DNA of 5,103 nt from Gammaproteobacteria bacterium (GTDB taxonomy: Bacteria > Pseudomonadota > Gammaproteobacteria > HTCC5015): positions 1-5,103 of the forward strand of contig JAHDBX010000040.1 of assembly GCA_020630145.1 (NCBI GenBank), given 5' to 3'. The position numbers and the translations under genes were made by a program. Below are positions 1 to 5,103 of the stretch, piece by piece. The notes under the pieces were generated by a model, which saw only the letters and a list, made by a program, of their open reading frames with translations, was not told where the DNA came from and did not search any database. Position 1 is the stretch's first letter. The number at the start of each line of letters is the position of its first letter.

Positions 1-471
1 GAAACGGAAGCATTAAATTCGAACACGAGTTTGGTTAATAATAGTGACAATAACTTATATTATGAATTTTCCAGACAAAACAACAGCAACACTAACTCTA
101 TATACATTCAGAGAATTTATAAATGCTCAAGCTACGCTGTTAACTCGACAAATAATTACAAAGGTCAGTACACAAGCAGTAATGTCGACAACAATGACTA
201 TTTAAATTTCATTGAATATCAATGGTACTTCTCTTTTAACAACAACTACGGAAACGTAGTTTTAGTGAACAATGTTGAGCGTACAGAAAACAGTGTTGAA
301 GCAACTATTATCAATGCTAAAATTGAAGATTATAGCGACTGTAACACGGTGTCCATCACCGAAAATCATTATGATTTAGACCTTATATCAAGACAAATTA
401 CAGAATATGAAATTACCTTAGATAGCTTTTCAGCTAAAGTCGTAAATAACGCTATAGAACTTTGTTCTTAA
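1..471 (+). CDS. C-terminal part of an unrecognised Asn-rich protein (5' end outside window)
   Basis: The frame is open from the first base to the TAA at 469-471, giving 156 visible residues. A TTG at 31-33 could be read as a start, but the frame runs on upstream of it and no ribosome binding site precedes it, so I treat the gene as truncated by the window edge. I do not recognise the family. Composition is striking: 29 of 156 residues are Asn and 14 are Tyr, there is no proline, and Lys and Arg are few against many Asp and Glu. Three cysteines are spread along it, the last being the penultimate residue. Alternating polar and aromatic or aliphatic residues suggest a beta-rich fold, and the composition would suit an exported or surface protein. 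That is inference, since any signal peptide lies outside the window. No transmembrane segment is visible. It converges on fliA with a 4-bp gap, so it is not part of the flagellar operon. It is probably a real gene because the frame is long and its composition is coherent. Confidence 0.7.
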   Translation, partial: ETEALNSNTSLVNNSDNNLYYEFSRQNNSNTNSIYIQRIYKCSSYAVNSTNNYKGQYTSSNVDNNDYLNFIEYQWYFSFNNNYGNVVLVNNVERTENSVEATIINAKIEDYSDCNTVSITENHYDLDLISRQITEYEITLDSFSAKVVNNAIELCS

Positions 472-475
472 TCCC

Positions 476-1225
476 CTAGGTATCAACAACTTGGTCTACA
501 CCGCCATCTATCCAGTCTCGCATACGACTGCGTATTCTCACTAATGACTCACTATGTATTTGGCAAACGCGTGATTCACTAATATCTAACACGCTACCTA
601 TTTCACGTAAATTTAATTCTTTTTGGTAATACAAAGACATCACTAGTTTTTCACGTTCAGGCAAGGTTTCTATACATTCTGCTAAAGCATCATTAAAGTA
701 AGTACGTTGCGTAGCTAGCATTGGGCCAGCATGCTTATCTTCAATTTCGATATCATGATTATTTTCATCGTCAGAGCTGTGCAAACTAAATATTTTAGCA
801 CCTGAAGCATCAGCTAAAATAGCATGATATTCTTCCAAGGTTACACCTAACTCTTCTGCAACTTCATGATCTTTTGCATCACGGCTATTACGCGTTTCTA
901 CGCTATGCATAGCTTGTGTGACTTCACGTAACTTCCTGTGTACTGACCTCGGTGTCCAGTCACCGCTACGAACCTCATCTAACATAGAACCGCGAATGCG
1001 GATGCCAGCATATGTTTCAAAGCTCGCACCCTGTGTTTCATCAAAGTTACGCAGCGCTTCTAATAATCCAATATTACCTGCCTGTATTAAATCGTCAACT
1101 TGCACATTAGGTGGCAAGCGCATAACTAAATGGTAAGCTATTTTTTTCACAAGTGGCAAGTACTCAACAACATTCTTGGTACTACACTTATCATCTTCTA
1201 GTTTTTGATTTAGATATCCATTCAT
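476..1225 (-). CDS. fliA: RNA polymerase sigma-28 factor FliA (flagellar late-gene sigma factor)
   Basis: FliA directs RNA polymerase to late flagellar promoters (flagellin, motor and usually chemotaxis genes). In known systems the anti-sigma factor FlgM holds it inactive until the hook-basal body is finished. The 249 residues are close to the usual 240-255. Region 2 spans about residues 20-95, with EYLPLVKKIAYHL, VDDLIQAGNIGLLEA and the diagnostic RIRGSMLDEVRSGDW followed by TPRSVHRK. Region 3 is about 96-140 (RDAKDHEVAEELGVTLEEY). Region 4 is about 185-237, with the helix-turn-helix LREIGSVLDISESRVCQIH. The ATG at 1223-1225 is the only plausible start: an in-frame TAG lies at 1256-1258 with no start codon between. 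Its Shine-Dalgarno is weak, so translation may depend on coupling to flhG, whose stop is 22 bp upstream. It is the last gene of the run here. The cheY-cheZ-cheA genes that follow fliA in Pseudomonas, Vibrio and Shewanella are absent. The sequence resembles the gammaproteobacterial polar-flagellum type. Confidence 0.97.
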   Translation of the reverse strand: MNGYLNQKLEDDKCSTKNVVEYLPLVKKIAYHLVMRLPPNVQVDDLIQAGNIGLLEALRNFDETQGASFETYAGIRIRGSMLDEVRSGDWTPRSVHRKLREVTQAMHSVETRNSRDAKDHEVAEELGVTLEEYHAILADASGAKIFSLHSSDDENNHDIEIEDKHAGPMLATQRTYFNDALAECIETLPEREKLVMSLYYQKELNLREIGSVLDISESRVCQIHSESLVRIRSRMRDWIDGGVDQVVDT

Positions 1226-1234
1226 GCTTATTCT

Positions 1235-1238
1235 ATCC
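1235..1238 (-). promoter_or_regulatory. weak ribosome binding site of fliA
   Basis: The only purine-rich match upstream of the fliA ATG is GGAT, about 10 nt from the start and longer than the ideal spacing. It lies in the 22-bp gap after flhG. The weak site fits translational coupling from flhG, but that is inference. Confidence 0.4.
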
Positions 1239-1247
1239 GTGAGAGGT

Positions 1248-2084
1248 TTATTGAACTATACGTTCAAGGAAAAATTCCATATTGCCTTTGGGTGATTGTA
1301 TATCCCAACTTTCTATTTGGCTGGCCAGCTTTACAAAAGCATTCGCTGAACGACTACGTGTATAAGCATTCACAACCAACCATTGTTTTTGCACTGCTTT
1401 ACGTAAGTAATCATCGTGCGGAATCATACCTGCGTACTCAAGGTTTACCTGTAAAAACCGGTCTGTAACAGCTTCTATTTTATTAAATAACTCAACACCC
1501 TGAGCCGCTGACTGCACCATATTGGATAAAATTTTAAAGTTTTTAATTTTTGCTTCAGTACTTAAAACTTTAATCATTGCGTAAGCATCTGTTAGTGATG
1601 CTGGCTCATCGCATATAACGACGAGGACATAAGCCGATGCTTGACAAAAAGTAATCACACTATCAGATATACCCGCCGCTGTATCAATAATCAATACATC
1701 AATCGGTGTGTGCAATTCATTGAAAGCTGTAACCAGGCCTGCATTTTGTTGACTGGTCAAACCTGTCATACCCTTAAGGCCGGAGCCGGCTGGTACTATC
1801 TTTATATTTGAAGGACCAGTAACCATGACTTCATCAAGTGATTTTTCTTCATTCACTACATGACTGAGGTTATATTCAGGTTTTAAACCGAGCATCACAT
1901 CAACATTACCTAAACCCAAGTCTGCATCAAGTAATAGCACTTCATGTTTTCTATTAGCAAGTGCAGCCGCCAAGTTGATAGATACATTAGTTTTACCCAC
2001 CCCACCTTTACCACTTGTTACAGCAATCACTTGCACTGACTTTTTTGTTGGCGTAGATTGCTGTGAAAAATTAACTAGTCCCAT
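1248..2084 (-). CDS. flhG: Flagellar number regulator FlhG/FleN (MinD-like ATPase)
   Basis: FlhG (FleN in Pseudomonas) is a MinD/ParA-family ATPase that keeps flagellar number low. It acts on FlhF and, in Pseudomonas and Vibrio relatives, on the master activator FleQ/FlrA. The 278 residues are the normal length. The deviant Walker A SGKGGVGKT is at 24-32, with the signature lysine K26 and the P-loop lysine K31. The next motif, LLDADLGLGNVDVMLG, begins at residue 51, and switch II IIDTAAGISDS begins at 132. Later family blocks are VICDEPASLTDAYAMIK and EAVTDRFLQVNLEYAGMIP, and the end EFFLERIVQ closely matches the Pseudomonas FleN ending as I recall it. The ATG at 2082-2084 has a strong AGGAG site and cannot be extended, because the in-frame flhF stop lies 12 nt upstream. 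The short N-terminus before the ATPase core has no recognisable DQAxxLR motif, the FlhF-activating element of many FlhG proteins. It sits 9 bp after flhF and 22 bp before fliA. Confidence 0.97.
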   Translation of the reverse strand: MGLVNFSQQSTPTKKSVQVIAVTSGKGGVGKTNVSINLAAALANRKHEVLLLDADLGLGNVDVMLGLKPEYNLSHVVNEEKSLDEVMVTGPSNIKIVPAGSGLKGMTGLTSQQNAGLVTAFNELHTPIDVLIIDTAAGISDSVITFCQASAYVLVVICDEPASLTDAYAMIKVLSTEAKIKNFKILSNMVQSAAQGVELFNKIEAVTDRFLQVNLEYAGMIPHDDYLRKAVQKQWLVVNAYTRSRSANAFVKLASQIESWDIQSPKGNMEFFLERIVQ

Positions 2085-2090
2085 TTTTGT

Positions 2091-2095
2091 CTCCT
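2091..2095 (-). promoter_or_regulatory. flhG ribosome binding site overlapping the flhF stop codon
   Basis: AGGAG lies 6 nt before the flhG ATG. It shares its first two bases with the TAG stop of flhF (2094-2096), giving TAGGAG. A ribosome terminating on flhF would sit on the flhG initiation region, so the two genes are probably translationally coupled. This would suit proteins that act as a regulated pair. Confidence 0.85.
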
Positions 2096-3686
2096 ATAAA
2101 CTAGCGACTCTAGCTACCATAGGCCCATAATTTTTAGCCATGGTTGATGAACTGATTGTTTTTTTGTCTTGCGCGGCAAGGCTAACGGACTTACTGATCA
2201 ACTTAGTAATTTTTGCTTCTTCTATATCATTCGGTACAGTTTGGCCAGTCGTTATATAGGCAACTGGAACCTTGCGTTCTAATACTGCACTAATCACATC
2301 ACCAAAATTTACCGCTTCGTCAGTTTTGCTTAAAATAGCTGCCTTTAAATTCAATGATGAGTATCGATCAATAATTTTGTTTAATGAGCTGTACTGTGTG
2401 TTAGCTGATATCGTTAAGTAATGATCAATTTGGTTTTCCGCGTCTAAACTTTGGTTTTGCAATTCTTGTATATGTTCATTAAAACCAGGGTTATTTGGAC
2501 TCATTCCTGCGGTATCAATCAATATCAATTTTTTGTGGTGCAAACTAGCTAAAATATCACTCAATTCATTTCTATGCATTGCCGTTATAACCGGCGCACC
2601 AATTAAACGGCCATAAGTCATCAGCTGATCATGCGCACCAATACGATAGTGATCATAGCTAATTAAGGCCACGCTATTTTCTCCATGTCGAGTAATAAAC
2701 TTTGATGCTAGTTTTGCAATAGTTGTTGTTTTGCCTACACCAGTAGGACCAACCAGAGCAATACGGCCACCATCCTTTATTATGTTGTCGTGCGTTACGC
2801 CCATTTCTTTAGCCCAAATACCCAGCGTTTGCCGCCATGCTAATGTCTTATCGGTATTTTCGTCAATTTCTGCAATAATCTTTTGTGACAACTCTTGCGT
2901 CAAACCAATTTTTGCTAATTTAACTAGCATAGCTGCCCGCATAGGGTTTGTTTCTGACCACCTGCTCCAGCCAGCTACTTCAAACTGGTTTTGAAGGCTA
3001 TCCTTCAATACGCTGATTTCACTGCTCATACGCTTAATCACAGGCTTCTGCTGCTTACTAATGGTGTTGCGCAAAGCTTTCATTTCTTTTTGCAAATACT
3101 TAACAACAGGAACCTGACTGTTTTGTGCTTTTTTAGAATTGATACTAATATCTGACTGCATTTGCTTAAGCTCTTTACGCAAGGCAACTATTTGTCTGTC
3201 TGTTTGCTTTTCGTGGTCGTATATCACTTGACTGTTGAAACTTTGTGAGTCTAGTAACTGCTTAATATTTAATAAATCTGACTTTAAACCATTCAAAGCA
3301 TGCTCTTGCTGCAATAATGATAGCTGATTCTCCCTATTGATATTACTCTCAACAATTTCAGCTGCCGGAGTATTGATCGTAGGTGTGGATTTTGGCTTAG
3401 GCGTCTTATGACGCGTCATTAACCCTTCTGCCTGGTGTGTGAACTTCGAGAAGTCTTTACTTACATTGTCAGCTAATGCATTGATACTAAGACTGTTTTG
3501 ACGAGTATTTTCCCTATTATCAAAATACGGCTCTAACTTATCTTTATTAACATCACTTGTCGCAATTATCTCTACGCCTTTGACATGTTTACGCGAGCCT
3601 AAAATAATAGCCTCGCCGCCTAAAGCCTCTTTAACTTTATTGATACCTTCTCGTGAGGTTTTAGCATAAAACTTATGTACATCCAT
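2094..3686 (-). CDS. flhF: Flagellar placement GTPase FlhF (SRP family)
   Basis: FlhF is the third SRP-type GTPase beside Ffh and FtsY. It localises to the cell pole and promotes assembly of the first flagellar components there. The N-terminal signature is MDVHKFYAKTSREGINKVKE and then GEAIILGSRKHVKGVEIIA, typical of FlhF. Residues about 50-240 are a variable, polar B domain rich in Gln, Lys, Asn and Ser, with coiled-coil-like stretches around 115-235. The N domain is about 245-305 and the G domain about 306-500. Visible G motifs are the P-loop GPTGVGKT (313-320), YDHYRIGAHDQL (344-355), DTAGM (391-395), SKTDEA (453-458, where the usual form is TKxDE) and the closing ITTGQTVPNDIEEA. The catalytic framework looks intact. 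At 530 residues it is longer than the roughly 430 of P. aeruginosa FlhF, and the extra length is in the B domain. The ATG at 3684-3686 has a good AAGGA site and starts exactly at the family N-terminus. It follows flhA by 59 bp and precedes flhG by 9 bp. Confidence 0.97.
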   Translation of the reverse strand: MDVHKFYAKTSREGINKVKEALGGEAIILGSRKHVKGVEIIATSDVNKDKLEPYFDNRENTRQNSLSINALADNVSKDFSKFTHQAEGLMTRHKTPKPKSTPTINTPAAEIVESNINRENQLSLLQQEHALNGLKSDLLNIKQLLDSQSFNSQVIYDHEKQTDRQIVALRKELKQMQSDISINSKKAQNSQVPVVKYLQKEMKALRNTISKQQKPVIKRMSSEISVLKDSLQNQFEVAGWSRWSETNPMRAAMLVKLAKIGLTQELSQKIIAEIDENTDKTLAWRQTLGIWAKEMGVTHDNIIKDGGRIALVGPTGVGKTTTIAKLASKFITRHGENSVALISYDHYRIGAHDQLMTYGRLIGAPVITAMHRNELSDILASLHHKKLILIDTAGMSPNNPGFNEHIQELQNQSLDAENQIDHYLTISANTQYSSLNKIIDRYSSLNLKAAILSKTDEAVNFGDVISAVLERKVPVAYITTGQTVPNDIEEAKITKLISKSVSLAAQDKKTISSSTMAKNYGPMVARVASL

Positions 3687-3692
3687 GTTATC

Positions 3693-3700
3693 CCTTCCTT
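3693..3700 (-). promoter_or_regulatory. ribosome binding site of flhF
   Basis: AAGGAAGG precedes the flhF ATG; the AAGGA core leaves 9 nt to the start codon. The site begins one base after an inverted repeat (3702-3722), so a hairpin there would abut but not cover it. Confidence 0.75.
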
Positions 3701-3701
3701 G

Positions 3702-3722
3702 CCAATTAAAGTTACTAATTGG
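3702..3722 (-). repeat. inverted repeat in the flhA-flhF gap
   Basis: Perfect 7-bp arms, CCAATTA and TAATTGG, flank a 7-base centre within the 59-bp gap. In the mRNA (minus strand) an inner G-U pair extends the stem to 8 pairs with a 5-nt loop, which is not possible in plus-strand RNA. No T-run follows, so it is not an intrinsic terminator. It could be an intercistronic RNA hairpin that affects message stability or flhF translation, or a DNA-binding dyad. It could also be chance in AT-rich DNA. The symmetry is directly visible; the function is unknown. Confidence 0.5.
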
Positions 3723-3745
3723 TCTTGCTGTTTAAGTCGGTAAAT

Positions 3746-5103
3746 TTAGGCTGCCGCCTGATTACCTACGCCTTTTCTTTTTAATTCATTACCTATTGAA
3801 GCTATGATCTTAATTTTTTTGTTTTCAGAAATCTCGTTGTAAGCTAAAACACGTAAACCCGGTATTGAATGCGCTATTAATTTTGCCAACCATTTTCGCA
3901 AAGCTGGTGAAACTAATAAAACGGGGCTATGCCCAAAACTTTCTTGCTGCTTAAATACATCCGTTATAGAACTAAATAAACGTTCTGCAAAATCAGGCTC
4001 AATACCAATACCGCCACTTTCCTGATTACTCGATAATGATTGAAGCAATAACTGTTCCAAGTCATTGTCTATTGTCATTGCCACCAGTTCATCATGCAAA
4101 CCCATAGCATCCTGTGTGATATGGCGTTTCAACGATATTCTCACAGCAGCAGTTAATGTGTCAGCATCTTGAGTATGCTGCGCTTGATCTGCCAGTGTTT
4201 CAGCTATTGTGCGTATATTTCGTATAGAAATCTTTTCTTCAAGCAAGTTTTGTAACACTTTTACAAAAGTAGCTAAAGGAATCAGTTTAGGAATTAAATC
4301 TTCAACTAACTTAGGCGCCTCAGTAGATAAACCATCAAGTAATTGCTGCGCTTCTTGATAGCCAAACAAATGATGCGCTGATGAGTTAATGATTTGACTT
4401 AAGTGCGTCAAAATTACCGTATTGGGGTCAACAACTGTATAGCCAATGCTTTTCGCATGGTCTTTTTGACCATGTTCAATCCAAACAGCATCCATATTGA
4501 ATGCCGGGTCTTTAGTTTCTATACCCTGAATTTTTGTTGTAACAGAGCCTGAGTCTATAGCTAGTAATTTATCCGCATAAATAATGCCCTCACCTTCAGG
4601 CACACCTAACAAATAAATTTTATAGCCATTAGGAGGTATATCCAAGTTATCCCTGACATGAACGGTATGAATAAGAAAACCAAGCTCTTGTGATAGTTTT
4701 CGTCGCGTGCTCCTAATTTGCTCCACCAATTTACCGCCTTGGTCCACGTCTAGCAAAGGAATTAAACGAAAGCCAATATCTAATGCGATAATATCAAGTG
4801 ACTTAATTTCGTTCCAATTCAACTCCTTGTTAGCCAGTGGCGCTTCCTCAACTTCATCAACAACCTCAACAACCGTTGGCTTAATAAACTTATCTCTAAA
4901 AGCAATAAAAAACAATAGTGCAGAAAAGCTTAAGAAAGCAAAATTAGGCATACCTGGCACCAAACCAATAGCTCCCATAATTGATGCTGACACCAGCATG
5001 ACTTTTCGTTGACTAAAGAGTTGAAAGCTAACAACACTGTTCATATCTTGCGAAGATGACACACGCGTTACAATAATAGCCGTAGCAACAGATAACAATA
5101 AGG
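3746..5103 (-). CDS. flhA: Flagellar export-gate protein FlhA, C-terminal two-thirds (5' end outside window)
   Basis: FlhA is the large inner-membrane component of the flagellar type III export gate. Its cytoplasmic domain forms a nonameric ring that docks chaperone-substrate complexes. The frame is open to the window edge and codes for 451 residues. FlhA is usually about 690-700, so roughly 245 N-terminal residues (about six membrane helices) lie beyond it. A TTG at 5096-5098 is an internal Leu codon, not a start, since family sequence (ATAIIVTRVSS, matching the E. coli VIVTRVS region) runs straight through. Counting that Leu as residue 1, the last two membrane helices are about 33-50 and 53-68. 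An acidic linker follows (about 75-95), then the cytoplasmic domain. Family blocks include GYTVVDPNTVILTHLSQII (219-237), HHLFGYQEAQQLLDGL (242-257) and PVLLVSPALRKWLAKL near 392-407. The protein ends GNQAAA with a TAA at 3746-3748. Its position upstream of flhF is the conserved order in polar flagellates. Confidence 0.97.
   Translation of the reverse strand, partial: LLLSVATAIIVTRVSSSQDMNSVVSFQLFSQRKVMLVSASIMGAIGLVPGMPNFAFLSFSALLFFIAFRDKFIKPTVVEVVDEVEEAPLANKELNWNEIKSLDIIALDIGFRLIPLLDVDQGGKLVEQIRSTRRKLSQELGFLIHTVHVRDNLDIPPNGYKIYLLGVPEGEGIIYADKLLAIDSGSVTTKIQGIETKDPAFNMDAVWIEHGQKDHAKSIGYTVVDPNTVILTHLSQIINSSAHHLFGYQEAQQLLDGLSTEAPKLVEDLIPKLIPLATFVKVLQNLLEEKISIRNIRTIAETLADQAQHTQDADTLTAAVRISLKRHITQDAMGLHDELVAMTIDNDLEQLLLQSLSSNQESGGIGIEPDFAERLFSSITDVFKQQESFGHSPVLLVSPALRKWLAKLIAHSIPGLRVLAYNEISENKKIKIIASIGNELKRKGVGNQAAA

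Noticed and set aside
918..1136. 72-codon plus-strand open frame
   Set aside because: It lies wholly inside fliA on the opposite strand, with no recognisable domain; the fliA reading has strong family motifs.
1226..1330. Separate sigma-70 promoter for fliA at the end of flhG
   Set aside because: A TATAGT resembles a -10, but there is no acceptable -35 at 16-18 bp.
2848..2880. Sigma-28-like -10 (ACCGATAA) on the minus strand within flhF
   Set aside because: The sequence at the expected -35 position (TGCAGAAA) does not resemble TAAAGTTT, and it lies mid-gene with no gene start nearby.
2731..2994. 87-codon plus-strand open frame
   Set aside because: It is an antisense shadow over the flhF N/G-domain region, including the P-loop, with no protein family likeness.
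3687..3710. Possible sigma-54 promoter (TTGGCAAG) before flhF
   Set aside because: There is no GC-containing -12 element at the right spacing, and the element overlaps the ribosome binding site, leaving no room for a transcript start before the ATG.
3702..3722. Intrinsic terminator between flhA and flhF
   Set aside because: The stem is AT-rich and is followed by CAAGGAAGG rather than a T-run.
4707..5012. 101-codon plus-strand open frame
   Set aside because: It is antisense to the flhA membrane and linker region; its Ser/Thr-rich stretch is the complement of the acidic linker.
5096..5098. TTG as the start of a separate 450-residue protein
   Set aside because: The frame is open upstream to the window edge and FlhA family sequence continues through it, so it is an internal Leu codon.

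Overview
The window is part of a polar-flagellum operon, read on the minus strand in the order flhA (3' two-thirds) - flhF - flhG/fleN - fliA. At the left edge it meets, tail to tail, the 3' end of an unrecognised plus-strand gene. The flhF-fleN-fliA set, FleN and FliA sequences resembling those of Pseudomonas, Shewanella and Vibrio, and the visibly AT-rich DNA suggest a low-GC, probably aquatic gammaproteobacterium with one or few polar flagella. The genus cannot be read from this sequence.

Layout from left to right. Positions 1-471 (+) hold the C-terminal part of an asparagine-rich, proline-free protein of unknown function, open at the window edge. Only 4 bp separate its stop from the fliA stop. 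Positions 476-1225 (-) are fliA, the flagellar sigma-28 factor. Positions 1248-2084 (-) are flhG/fleN, a MinD-like ATPase that limits flagellar number. Positions 2094-3686 (-) are flhF, an SRP-type GTPase that places the flagellum at the pole. From 3746 to the window end (-) lies flhA, the export-gate membrane protein, missing its N-terminal part. Gaps between the minus-strand genes are 59, 9 and 22 bp, so they are almost certainly co-transcribed. No stretch above 60 bp lacks a gene.

How the genes work together: FlhA forms the export gate of the flagellar type III secretion system. FlhF marks the pole where the basal body is built. FlhG restrains FlhF, and in relatives the master regulator FleQ/FlrA, so that the count stays low. 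FliA switches on late genes (filament, motor, chemotaxis) once the hook-basal body is complete.

This is mostly an ordinary conserved flagellar locus, and I see no new defence, mobile or RNA system. The points worth a second look are the orphan Asn-rich protein, the missing che genes after fliA, an FlhG N-terminus without the DQAxxLR motif, a small inverted repeat in front of the flhF ribosome binding site, and the in-frame flhF/flhG junction.
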